From positions 37,272,747-37,336,746 of the forward strand of contig NC_091941.1 of the NCBI RefSeq assembly GCF_041260155.1: DNA of 64,000 nucleotides, read 5' to 3'. Both the position numbers and the translations under genes were made by a program. This DNA comes from Ptychodera flava (Eukaryota > Hemichordata > Enteropneusta > Ptychoderidae). Shown here piece by piece: positions 34,629 through 46,160 of this stretch; within the stretch, counting starts at the first letter, position 1, and the number at the start of each line of letters is the position of its first letter. The notes under the pieces were generated by a model that saw only the letters and a list, made by a program, of their open reading frames with translations, had not been told where the DNA came from and ran no database searches.

Positions 34629-35310
34629 CACTCCCACATCATCAGATCCCAAGTCTCAATCTCCTTCTGACAAACAGTTTGGTACACTTTCTTGTAATTA
34701 TTGTAAGAAAGACGGCCATTTAATGTCAGAGTGTTTCAAATTGAAAAGAAAACGTGAAGGTCAAAGTGGTCAAAGTGGATCTAAGCCCACCGGCTTTATT
34801 TCTTCATCAACTCAATTAGAGTCTAATAATGTGTGCAACACATTTTCTGAGGTTAAACCCCTCTCATCCCCAATTAATGAGGTCAAGGTCAATTCTTCTC
34901 AAGATAGCATTATGGGTATTTTCGAACCATTTATTCATGATGGTTTTATATCACTTTCTAGTGATTTTTCTTCTGCTACCCCTGTCAAAATTTTAAGAGA
35001 TACCGGGGCTTCCCAGTCTCTTTTGTGGCAGATACCCTGCCGTTTTCTGAAAAGTCATTTTCAGGTTCTAAAGTTCTTATTAAGGGGGTAGATTGTAATG
35101 ACTACATTCCTGTTCCTCTCCATAATGTCTATTTGTCTTCGGACTTTGTTTCTGGACCTGTGACTTTAGGTATTAGGCCTTTTTTGCCTTTTGAAGGGAT
35201 TCACCTTCTTCTTGGAAACGACCTTGCTGGGGACAAGGTCATTACTAATCCACTTGTGACTGATAATCCTAGTTTAGATCAGGATCCAGAGCCAATTGAA
35301 CAAGAGATAC
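34600..35310 (+). pseudogene. Nucleocapsid zinc knuckle and aspartic protease (retrotransposon)
   Basis: A CCHC knuckle, CNYCKKDGHLMSEC (about 34690-34731), precedes a retropepsin start, VKILRDTGASQSLL (about 34985-35028), with catalytic Asp in DTG. A frame change near 35025 separates this from the rest of the protease domain (LLLGNDLAG, about 35206-35232), so the unit is not continuous. The role in the family is RNA binding and polyprotein cleavage. A linker with an ITRAMSKK stretch follows, as often seen at the protease/integrase border of this type of element. Confidence 0.8.
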
Positions 35311-35677
35311 CCGATTTATTTCCTTCATGTGCCATTACTCGAGCCATGTCAAAGAAAACTTCCGAGAATCAAAATACTCTCAAAAATAATGTCACAGATG
35401 TTGACTTAAATGACACCTTTCTCAGTCAGGTGTTTGACACGGATCATTCCGTTATCCCTCGTGGATTTGAAACTTCCAGTAAAACTTCTGCTGACCAAAG
35501 TCAGACATTTTCTAGATCAAATCTCATTGCAGAACAACACAAAGACCCAGATATTTTGTCTTTGTTTGACAGGGTAGATGATGAAGGTAAAACTTCAGAT
35601 AGCTCTGTTTCCTATTATACAAAATCTGGTATTCTCATGCGTAAATGGAGACCTCCAGATGTCTTGGTTGATGACGA

Positions 35678-36770
35678 TTGGGCTATAAAACACATCAAAT
35701 TGTTGTTCCAAAGCCCTATCGTGCTGAAATATTGCGCCTAGCCCATGAAACCCCCTGGGCTGGTCATTTGGGAGTAAGGAAAACTTATCACAAAATTCTC
35801 AGTCACTTTTATTGGCCTAATCTCAGGCAGGATGTAGCACATTTCTGTAAAACCTGTCACACATGTCAATGGTAGGAAAGCCAAATCAGACCATTCCAAA
35901 GGCCCCTTTACAGCCAATTCCTGCATTTCAAGAACCATTTAGTAGGATACTAATAGACTGTGTTGGGCCCCTACCAAAAACAAGATCAGGAAATGAGTAC
36001 ATGCTGACAATTATGTGTACATCAACTCGGTTCCCAGAAGCCATACCACTGAGAAATATAAAGACAAAGACTATAGTGAGAGCTTTAGTCAAATTTTTCA
36101 CTTTATTCGGCCTCCCTAAATGTGTCCAGTCCGATCAAGGCTCCAACTTTATGTCTGGTATTTTTCAACAAGTAATGGATCAGCTAGGCATTAAACAGTA
36201 TAGGTCATCCGCCTATCATCCAGAAAGTCAGGGTGCTCTTGAGCGATTTCATCAAACTTTGAAAAACATGATTAGGACCTACTGTTTTGACACAGAGAAA
36301 CAGTGGGATGAAGGAATTCATTTTTTGCTCTTTGCTGTTAGAGAGTCAATTCAGGAGTCTCTTGGTTTTAGCCCATTTGAGCTTGTATTTGGACATACAG
36401 TCCGTGGCCCACTTAAGCTCGTTAAAGAGAAATTCCTATCAGACGATGATGATTGTCTGAATATTTTGCAATATGTCTCAGATTTTCGTACGAAACTCTC
36501 TAAAGCATGTGAATTAGCCAGAGAAAATCTTGAGTCATCTCAGCAGTCAATGAAAACCAAATATGATAAAGCACCTCAAACGGAAGTTTGAACCAGGTCA
36601 AAAAGTTCTTGTTCTACTTCCAATTCCTGGCAAACCACTCCATGCTCGTTACTTTGGGCCATACCTAATTGATAAGAAATTGAGTGATTTAAATTACATC
36701 ATAATAACACCTGACAGGCGAAAACAAAAACAGCTATGTCACATAAATATGCTTAAGCCATATTTGGATA
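35678..36770 (+). pseudogene. Integrase (retrotransposon), upstream of RT
   Basis: An HHCC zinc-binding N-terminus (HETPWAGHLGVRKTYHKIL...CKTCHTC, 35738-35872) breaks off at a TAG. A new frame from 35863 continues into the core. Catalytic DDE: Asp in ILIDCVGP (about 35957), Asp in QSDQGSNF (about 36138), Glu in ESQGALERFH (about 36241). A GPY/F-type module (ARYFGPYLI, about 36647-36673) follows in yet another frame, shared with the RT block. The domain inserts element cDNA into the genome. Its position between protease and RT is opposite to standard Ty3/gypsy elements. Confidence 0.9.
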
Positions 36771-36899
36771 GGGATAATCCTACTATAACTCAGCCTGTCA
36801 GTGCAGTCAGTTCAAACCATTATGAAGATAGTGATACTGAAACTGACTTGAGTGAAAATACTCTAAACTCAAAGCTGGGCTCGGTCAAGCTTCAGAACT

Positions 36900-37747
36900 C
36901 AGAAATCCTGGAGAAGCTGGAGTCTACAAAGTTGGCACACCTCCAGCCAGAACAACAACAACAGGTGAAAGAACTGCTCCACGAATATAAACACCTGTTT
37001 CAAGATGTTCCAACGAGGACAAACGTCATCTATCACGACGTTGATGTTGGGGACAGTAAGCCTGTAAAACAACATCCATACAGACTGAATCCAACAAAAG
37101 CGAAATATCTCCAGGAAGAAGTCAAATACCTGCTGGACAATGACTTTATTGAACCCAGTAAAAGTAACTGGAGTTCGCCGTGCATACTTGTTCCCAAATC
37201 AGATCACAGTTATCGTATGTGCACGGACTTTAGGAAGGTCAACACTTTAACAAAGACAGACACTTTCCCAATCCCGAGGATTGATGACTGCATCGACCGA
37301 GTGGGAAAAGCCAAGTATGTGACGAAATTTGACCTACTGAAGGGATTTTGGCAAGTCCCTCTGACGGATCGTGCTCGTGAAATATCCGCCTTTGTTACAC
37401 CAGACGGATTGTTCCAGTACAAGGTGATGCCATTTGGAATGAAGAACTCTCCGGCAACGTTCCAACGGATGATCAACGACGTCATATCCGGGCTAGACGG
37501 GTGTGCAGCTTACGTTGACGACGTCATTCTGTATAGTGACACCTGGGAGGAACACATCAAGCTCATGCGGAAGTTCTTTGAGAGACTGAGCAAAGCAATG
37601 TTGACTGTCAACCTTGCCAAATCTGAGTTTGGTTGGGCAAGGGTAACTTACCTCGGACATACTGTAGGACAGGGTGAGGAAAACCTGTTGATGCCAAAAT
37701 CAGTGCCATTTCAAGTTTTCCCATACCAAACTGCAAACGACAACTGA
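36900..37747 (+). pseudogene. Reverse transcriptase (retrotransposon)
   Basis: Ty3/gypsy RT motifs in order: PYRLNPTKAKYLQEEVKYLL, SNWSSPCILVPKSD, RMCTDFRKVNTLT, TKFDLLKGFWQVPL, FQYKVMPFGMKNSPATFQRM, and the catalytic AYVDDVILYSD (about 37510). Then comes YLGHTVGQG, after which a frame change near 37680 ends the block at 37747. RT copies the packaged RNA. The catalytic Asp pair is intact; only frame continuity is lost. Confidence 0.92.
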
Positions 37748-37748
37748 T

Positions 37749-38310
37749 GCGCTTTCTCGGTATGGCTGGTTACTACAGAAAATTCTGTCCAAATTTCTCC
37801 GCAATTACTGAGCCTTTGACTAACTTACTTAAAAGAAAGTAAAGTTTGTTTGGTCAGAGCAATGCCAACAGGCATTTGATACACTTAAGCCATACTGCAA
37901 AGTGCCCCAGTGTTGTCTGCACCAGATTTCACTTTGCCATTCAAATTAGCTGTAGATGCTAGTGATACGGCTGCTGGTGCTGTTTTATTGCAAGAGGATA
38001 GTCATGGGTAGATCATCCTGTTTGCTATTTTTCACGCAAATTTAACAAATCCCAGAGAAACTACTCTACAATTGAAAAAGAGTGTTTATCTTTGATATTA
38101 GCTTTACAGCATTTTGAAGTTTATGTTACTTCTTCAAATCAGCCAATAGTGGTTTATATTGATCACAACCCTCTTGTTTTTCTGCAGAAATTTAAAGGCA
38201 AAATCAGAGATTGCTAAGATGGAGTTTAATGTTACAGGAGTTTAATCTTGATATTAGACATATCAAAGGCAGAGACAATTTAATTGCAGACTGTCTCTCT
38301 CGTATTTAGA
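37749..38310 (+). pseudogene. RT connection and RNase H (retrotransposon)
   Basis: RFLGMAGYYRKFCPNFSAI marks the RT/RNase H connection (about 37753). RNase H acidic motifs follow: KLAVDASDTAAGAVL, YSTIEKECLSLILAL, YIDHNPLVFL and IKGRDNLIADCLSR (ending near 38310). They are spread over frames that change near 37842, 37890, 38009 and 38203. Several of these points sit in short homopolymers. Confidence 0.85.
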
Positions 38311-38442
38311 GTTTATTGTTGTTCACTTTCAAGAAATTTTACTTAGAGTAAAACAAAATTTGAGTACTTAAATCCTTTCAAGATTACATTTGTAAAAGAA
38401 AGATTTTCTTTGAAAAATTTTCTTTTTTTTGAAGAGGGGGTG
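38311..38442 (+). other. Element 3' untranslated region with polypurine tract
   Basis: GAAGAGGGGGTG (about 38431-38442) lies directly before the 3' LTR and is the expected plus-strand priming tract. Confidence 0.75.
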
Positions 38443-39008
38443 TGTTATGTAGGTCATTTCCCCCACACTCATCATGACCTGAGTTCAATTAGTCTAGAAC
38501 ATTCTCAAGGTCACTGCCCTCGATGACCTCACAACCTTGAATTCAATTAGTCATGTTTGGAATGTTCTGGAAAGTTGATTAGTTGTGTAAGGGAGATAAT
38601 TTTAGAACAGTAATTAGCATGTCAATAAAAGTTCTAGATTGTTCTTATATGCCTTTATAAAAGGGACGTGCACAGCTTCCAGTCAGACTTTTGGGATCGT
38701 GTCTCTTGTGTGTTACTAAACTCCAGCAGTAGTCATTCTCAAGACTTTTCAAGACCTTCACTGTCAACGCTGGATTTATACTGTGGACTTTGTGCAGCTG
38801 CAAGCCTGCAAGGACTGTTCATTCATTCAACTGACTGTTACAACTCTGAGACTGGAGCTTTGCCGTCCCAGCTGAGATAAGTAGTCTGTACACTTTTAAA
38901 GCTTGTACTCTATCCCTGACTTAGCAATTAGTTTTATTTTTGTAATAAATTCTGTTTAAACGTTATTTGCTGAGTTCACCCTTTTGTTCGTTTTCTCTGC
39001 ACGTAACA
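38443..39008 (+). repeat. 3' LTR
   Basis: 566 bp, identical by eye to the 5' LTR except for a 2-bp deletion. Followed by ACACAC, the target duplication. Confidence 0.95.
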
Positions 39009-40434
39009 ACACACACAGACGCCATTTTGCCACCTTATACGAATACCTCCCATTTGCATATATACATATGCATATATGGGAGCTATAAATGAAAGTGATA
39101 TATCTGTACGAGACAATATGGGATAAACTCTTCGCTGGTTGACACATAACGCGCAAAGAATCCATATCATAGTAAAATTAGCTAGGTCATAGGTCAATGG
39201 AGTTAATGAATTCATCCCATGTAGAAGACGGCTAAATGCGTAAGATTGGTTGTTTCGTCTCAATGTTGCGAATTCGACAAAAACAAAACACAAACATCGG
39301 GGTAAGCAACTTCCAAAGTAACCTTATTTAGGAAAATAGTACGTGCCGTGATAATTCTTTTCGACACTGTGCTCTCATACCTCGTCTCTCAAAAATTGAG
39401 ATATATTTTACATCTGTGCCTCGGACAGGTAGCTGTCAAGGGCTACTGCCCTGTCTCAGGCAGGCAAGCGGGAAATTATTTCCTCCTGAGATGATCTTAC
39501 CGAAAATGATAAATTATCCCAATTTTAATACGTTTCTCAATAAATCTGCAACTGAAGACGGTAAACGATTTAGTGTTCACGTCTTGATGAGTAACATAGA
39601 CTGTAAGTCTTGTGTTGAAATGCAACATTTCAGTGAGCTCCCATGTTTACTTACCGTAACCATGGGAGCTCACTGAAAGTTTCGATGCTAATGCGAAAAG
39701 ATATGATTATAAAGGTCGGAAATAAATGTAGTGGAACTATGAAAGATGTTGATAATATTATCAGTAAGCTGACGTCGCAAGGAGTGGAAATGAGTGTACA
39801 AACCAGAATAAGGTGATGAAGCGGACAACGTTAAATTTAAAAGTTGTCAGCAAAGGTTTAGGTAGGAAGAGAGTATCACGGGTGTATATTTGAGATACGA
39901 TAGTGAAAAATGAAGGCGTGATAAAACGTTAATAAGAATACCGAGCCTCCATTTGGTCTGATATGCAAAATAATCAGTCTAATTGTAATGAGCTCATAGT
40001 CTACTAAATACACAGGTCAGTAGCTACATAGATGTAGAGTTGGCATATGTAATTTCGCAGGCTGGTTATGATAAATTATCTGCAGAATTGAATGATGAAA
40101 TATGGGTTGCTTCTTAATTTGTGGTCTTTCACAGTCGATGCAACACCCTATGATCGAGTCATTTTATGAACGTAGTACCAAGCGGTTGCGCATCGAAAAA
40201 ACATACCCCTCTTCCTTTCTTCCCTCAATACAGTCAGTGTTGATTTTAAATTCTTGACACTTTTCAGACCAGATGTTTATATGCCGTGACGACATAGCAA
40301 AACATAGGAAAAAAGTAACGATATCGAAGCGGAAAGTGAAAAATGTCAACAATTACTTGGAGATTCTGACATTACCCAGATGAAAACATAAAATGATATG
40401 CAGCTATATTGAGCCTCTCCTTACTTTCAGATTC
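39009..40434. other. Intergenic, one perfect hairpin, no gene
   Basis: Apart from the stem-loop at 39628-39678, no feature was recognised. Confidence 0.4.
39628..39678. repeat. Perfect 18-bp stem-loop
   Basis: TTTCAGTGAGCTCCCATG (39628-39645) pairs without mismatch with CATGGGAGCTCACTGAAA (39661-39678) across a 15-nt loop. The arms are isolated from any larger inverted repeat. Confidence 0.9.
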
Positions 40435-40728
40435 TTTTTCGCTAAATGTGTTTTCATTTTCAGGTTGAAGACCTTTCATGAAACGTGTATTAGGGTAGAA
40501 TTGGCCTCCAGGACAGATATTTGGACTCTCAAATTTTTCCAATTCTTTTCGGATCCACCACTTGTGGGGACTCATTTTGAAGCCCTTGGAGTAACAAAAA
40601 CGTTCACCGTCTTTGTGTTTTGAAAATCGAAAATGTTATGTAATAGATTTGCGGCCATTTTGAATTTCAAATATCGGTAAATCTTGGGTAATTTGCTTCT
40701 CCAGTAACAAAATTTGCCCAGCGACCCA
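40435..40728 (+). repeat. Dispersed repeat, copy B
   Basis: Second copy of the repeat at 29700-30021, same orientation, moderately diverged and with small indels. Includes GCGGCCATTTTGAATTTCAA (40651-40670). Confidence 0.7.
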
Positions 40729-40885
40729 CGATATTTATTATTTGTTTTTAATTCTTTGTTTTAAAAGAGAAAAGAGGAAAGTTTGAGCAAAAGTTTTAGT
40801 CTTGCACTTTCTAGACGCATATTACCTTAAGAAACATTCATCATGTCACAGATGACAACGACATCGCTACATTGAATTTACCTTG

Positions 40886-41470
40886 TAAATAATAAATAAA
40901 TACTTTATTAACACACGTCATTCCATGGCAGGGATGAAAAGGGTTACAACAATTCACAAAAAGAAAAATTTACAATGTCTCAGAAATCCCCCTGAAAATA
41001 CAAGGAAAACATTTAGGAAGACACCATATAATATCGCAAAAAAAGAGCGATAAAGAATACAGTCAGTGACCATTATTATAATGCTGTTGCCGTAACTCCA
41101 TACATGATAATACAATCGCCAAATTGATTTCCATGGTCTCCTTTTCCATAATAAATTTAAACTTATTTGAGATGGATTTGAAATAAGCGCAGTGCTTTTC
41201 CGCTGCCACAAATACATGGATTTTTTGTTCCTTATAAACAGGGCATGTAATAATAAAGTGATATTCATCTTCAATTGCGTTATTTCGACACAAATCACGT
41301 GTACGTTCATATACGGAATGAAATGAATGGAACTTTCCGTGTAGTCTCCCTCAAAGAGACAGTGAAGTAATGTTTGTGAAATATTGCATAGGTCTTGGTT
41401 GTACAGAAAGCATGTCAAGGCATTTCCAGCGATATCTTGTTTATCACATTTGTTCCGCAAGAGTGCATGT
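40886..41470 (-). mobile_element. LINE 3'-end fragment
   Basis: Minus-strand relic of a non-LTR ORF2 C-terminus. CRNNAIEDEYHFIITCPVYKEQ (41290-41225) is the typical Cys-x2-Cys/EDE-HFI zinc-knuckle-like motif of LINE C-termini. The 3' tail is AATAAAGTATTTATTTATTA, read on the minus strand near 40886-40905. It belongs to a different family from the 57 and 63 kb copies and is strongly 5' truncated. Confidence 0.75.
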
Positions 41471-44067
41471 GAAGTAGTACTTATTAATGTACGTCACGCC
41501 ATTGGTTGCATTGTGGAACGCACGTTTTTGGCTCAAACAGGTCGATCAGACAAATGCAACTTTTGTGATATAATAATAATTTGTATGTGAGTTAAAATTT
41601 AGCTAATTGGCGAAATATAATGATTGGACATGGGTGAGGGGCCAAGATCTACAGAGACTTTGCAATTGCGAAAAACTAGGGTTAATAGTATTTATTTATA
41701 GTTTTGCAGATTGCGTGACAAAATATGGTCGATGCTAAACGCGATGCTGCCTCAGGCACACTGTATCATAAACCTTTAATGTTTTTACCAGCTATATAAC
41801 CGTGATATTTAGAGATAGCCAACTCCATCAGCGGAGAAAGAATGCCTCACCTGATCTTCTTCATATATCAACGTTTTGTCGCCGTGGCGAAAAGGCAAAA
41901 TGCTCCACTCAGTGTGTCCCAATTCATTCCGTGAAATGTAATTAACTCGGAAGTATGCTTTGGTAACATGTGTTTGCATCATTGACTGGTAATACATGTA
42001 AAGCAAGGAGACTAAAATCCATAAAAATGAAATTGACACGACGTAATCAGGTGGCTTCGTTCAGTTCAAAACAGTAGTAAATGCACTTTCGTAAAGCACT
42101 AGTAAGTGGTAATATGTCCATCAAGAATCCAAGAAAAATCACTAACAGAATTATGACATGCTGTTTGTGCACGTTGCATGTTGACCTGTTTAATAAGTTT
42201 AAAGTCCTGCACAATGACAAACAAACCGTGTTTCCAAATTTCCTACGGCCTGCTTTCAAACTGTTAAATTTGTTTCGTCACGGGGACAGATTAACCGGCA
42301 ATGTTTAGTTCCCCGGCAGTCTACACTTATGAATTTAGTGTCGCTGGTACAAGGTAATTCAGCCTTTGGGACCGGGAATGGATAGACGAGACAAAATACC
42401 GATCAAAATTCACAACCGTGGAACGTTAACGTTGACAAAAGAGTGTTAGTGCATAATATGATTGTTACGTTATATTTAATGATATACTCACCCGAACTGT
42501 CAGAGCAGAGAGCGAGAATCAGTAACACCGATGCTGGCCGAGACAACAACAGAAACACACACTACCACTTTTTATACAGACGTCATTACCTCACGGGGGT
42601 GCCCATCTCGCAATAAGAGCGATCTCAATTCGTGGATGTGTATATGTTTATGTATTGAACGGCTTTGCTCGCGTTACATTTCTGCCATGCCATTTTGCTT
42701 TCTTTAAGACGAAAAGTTGCCTGGTTTGATAAAATTTCAAGACTTTCGGACGGACTTTTAAGTTTATCCATAACCAACAGGAAAAAACGCTCTATTGATA
42801 TCTTAATGTGCCATATATCACATGAAATATCTACAGAAGGCCTTAGACGGTGGATATGTTCGCATGGAATTGAGCCCTGTGTTTCACGGTCCTCGTTTTC
42901 CTATTTGGGAAAAGAAATTTCTCATTAAGGAGTATTTATCACGCTATGTAAGCCAAAAAGATGTTCTGTCTCACATTTGATGCACTTCATTTCGTCAAGG
43001 TGTTATCAGAAATTTTGATAGTGTATACCGTGAACGATATTCATCATTTTCTGATTATCAATTGCAAACGCTTTGAAACACACGCACACACACCAAAACA
43101 GCCTAATTGACACATATAAATGGGATGTTCATGTTATGAATAGAAAATGCGGTCGTTAAACAATGAAGAGTTTTGTCCCAATTCGTTATTCATATAGGTA
43201 TAGTGATAGCAAGGTAAAAATGCATCATCAAATATTCATATGAAGGTCCCGGATGTTTATTAGATAGCAGCAGATCAACACTTTGGAAACGGCCGGAGTG
43301 CGCTTTCATGTATTCGTTATATCCCTTGATAATACGCAAACCACTCAATTGGGAATATCATATCTTCCTCAACGAGGTTGGAACACATATGTCAGGAGAC
43401 TTATACACAGATATGTTCTAGGCGTAGACGCGTATTATTTGGGGATAAGCGAATTCTCTTGCGAACAATCCTTGACAATGAACTTAGGGTAAATGTTCAA
43501 AGTATTTTCAATGTGCAAACTTGGCTTTAAATTGATGTCAACGCTATTGGTAGTTTAACAATGTAGGCCTAAATGTAGAGCGCCCAACAGACTTACGTAG
43601 ACAATGTTTTGCGAATATCAAATAAGAAACCTAGCATTCACCATGTATAATAATGTTATCTATATGACAGCAAAAAGTGACACATTACAGTAAAACTATC
43701 ACTATTAGTGTATGCGATGGATGCAAAATCAAGTGAAGACACCGTATATCGACGAAATGCGTTTTGAGACAAGTCGCGAAAAACGTCGCCAGATACATAT
43801 TTTCATTCTGAAATAAGTTTTATTTAAGTAATATTAGTTACGAAGGCTATCACCAGCGTGCCTCGATTGAAATCATTCCAGGTTGTTAGGGGCATTTTTA
43901 GTCAATACTACACTTCTGGCATACCGTTCTGGTTGATTGTGGAATGAAAATCGTGTAGCCTACTGCGATCATTTTATTCAGAAGATACGTATACTGATCT
44001 TTGAAAAGACACTGTGTTTCCATCATTTTGCAGAATATGATGTAAACGTGCCAGCAACCATAGCGCT
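41471..44067. other. Intergenic, nothing recognised
   Basis: No supported gene. Short (CA)n near 43079-43096. Confidence 0.4.
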
Positions 44068-46160
44068 CCTTGGCAGCAGAGATGAGTTTTGGCGAAATGT
44101 GTGAAGCATTGATCAGAGGTCGCGTTTACGCAAAAATCGTGCGTATTTACGCATTGAAATTGACTCTCTACGCATTTTTTTCTTCGTTATGCGTTTTCTA
44201 TACGCAAAGGATAACACCGAAAGCACTCCCCACGACTGAGCTTAGGCGACAATCAGACGAAATTTGTTTCAACACATTTCTGTCAAGCACTCATTTGTGT
44301 CAGAAAGTTTCGGATTCTCTGGGCGTTGTCTGAAAAATCGGCATCGTAGTCCACACGTTATCACGTTAGGCACGTTATCATGTCAGCTGTGCCTATGAGT
44401 TACGTTGCTAATTTTCAGGCGAGCGATAGTTTCTGAAAGTGAGTGATTGACAGAAATGTTGCGACAAATTATATAAATGCCAACCGTGCACGATCATCGC
44501 GTCTCGCTGTTCCCAAATTTTGATCAAGCACACATGCAGCATGGCGTCGAAGCAGACAAATCTGTTTTCTTTCAACTTTGCTCTACGAGTCCGTGAAAAA
44601 CACGATTCATCGGTAGAGCTCGTCGGAATCCAGATAAATTTTGAACACTGCAGAAGTGTCTGGATGGTAACTGGTCGTTCAGGCAGCAAGTCGTTTCGGC
44701 CTCTCAATTTCCGGCCCCAAGTCACTTCGGCACCGCAACCCAAGACGTTTCGGCATCTGTATTTCGATTTTTTTCAAACCATTTAGTAATTGACTGATCC
44801 GTCACCGCTTTCAAACTTTTGCCGTGTCGGCGGCTATTGATATCGATAAACTTGTGTCACAGATTTGAAAATGATATGAAGTTTTTTCTTACGGTTTCTT
44901 CCCATGTTCTCACAAAGATTAAAGCATGTACGTGAATGTTAGTTGACACTATTGTCATAATCTTCCAAATTGGCGCACAGAATAGTAATATTTCACGCTC
45001 AAAACACATTAGCGTTCTTGGACGCGAGTGATCAAGCTGACGTTTCTTTGTTTGGACTCTAACAATGCTGGCGCCACGAAATACCAGCACAGTATCGACG
45101 ACATGATCTCACTCATTTACACATTTACAAGAATTACCCAGTAACTTATTTTCTCATGGAGGTATTCTGCGTACTCCCCCCATGTTCTATTGTGTTTCAA
45201 GCAATCGTAATATTGAGCCGTTGTTATTATTTTAATTTATTCGTGGCGTGGGTTTGAAACAAAAGAATTGTAGCAAACCACGCACGGGCATGTGATAATT
45301 TCTACTTTTGTAATCTTTTGTAATGTCGGTAAATCAAAGTATTGTCTTATTATATTCTTTATGGCGTCGGCATCCGACATAGCCAAGATACTGTATAAAT
45401 GGACACACTAACGCACAGGAAAAACTCAGAACAAGGAGAACGTACTGGAGGACCGATAACCACGGTCACTCTCTTGTGGAGTGACCGAGACAGAACATTC
45501 ACTCAGAAACTAGAACTTTGACCAAAACTAGGAACTGGGACTCAGACAGACTCATGTATCAGCGGCTGGGCCGATAGGCCGAGTCATGGTTCCGTATTCA
45601 ATAAATAAGTTCCAGTTATACATCAGCACTCGTCGTCAGATCCAGCTTCTTTCCTTTATGTTATGACACTATACTTTTTAGTACTTTGATTTGTCACATT
45701 ACGCTTCAGCACTAGTTCCCACAGGTAGCCTTCAGCGGTGCCGAAACGTCTTGGGTTGCGGTGTCGAAACGACTTGGGGCCTGATATTGGAAGGCCGAAA
45801 CGTCTTGGGCCGAAACGACTTGGTGCCGAAACGTCCACAAACCGTCTGGATAAGCTGCCATAAGTCTAACTTTTGGGTTGCCCGATGTGTTTTGACAGTC
45901 ACATGTATACCCTTCGCTGTTACGTTTCAACATTGTTCAAGTTGTTCGTTAAACTGTTTTCATTAAAATAATGTTACATCGTACAATCCGAATATGTAGT
46001 GTAGGTTTATTCAACGGCACATTGTATTTTGCAGTCAGTTTTTCATCAATCGAGTGCGGAAGTGAAATTACGCACTCAAATCCAGCCATTACGCAATTTC
46101 AGCAGACTAATGCGTATGCCGTACGCGAGGAGAAAAAAGTCACCGCGAACACTGATTGAT
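44068..46160. repeat. Possible composite element with inverted CCGAAACG motifs
   Basis: The block at 44688-44754 is repeated in inverted orientation at 45740-45806 (CCGAAACGTCTTGGGTTGCG and its complement). Three further direct CCGAAACG(T/A)C copies follow on the right. ACGCA/TGCGT-rich DNA flanks both ends (44125-44215 and 46065-46140). Between them, 45292-45668 has a TATAAATGG and AATAAATAAG arrangement like a solo LTR, but no clear ends. No coding capacity. Limits are uncertain. Confidence 0.4.

Larger units (their letters stand above)
32894..39008 (+). mobile_element. Full-length Gmr1-like Ty3/gypsy LTR retrotransposon
   Basis: A 6.1-kb element bounded by 568/566-bp LTRs (TGTTATG...CGTAACA) and flanked by ACACAC on both sides, a target duplication of 4-6 bp. 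Order: LTR, tRNA-Pro type primer site, gag, zinc knuckle and protease, integrase, reverse transcriptase, RNase H, polypurine tract, LTR. Integrase ahead of RT is the Ty1/copia order, but the protein motifs are Ty3/gypsy. Among known elements this combination characterises the Gmr1-like group, whose Gag shares ancestry with the vertebrate SCAN domain. The coding region is broken by several frame changes although the LTRs are nearly identical. Confidence 0.93.

Noticed and set aside
45292..45668. Solo LTR
   Set aside because: TATA-like and AATAAA-like words are arranged as in an LTR, but TG...CA ends with a target duplication could not be found, so it is only mentioned inside the composite region.
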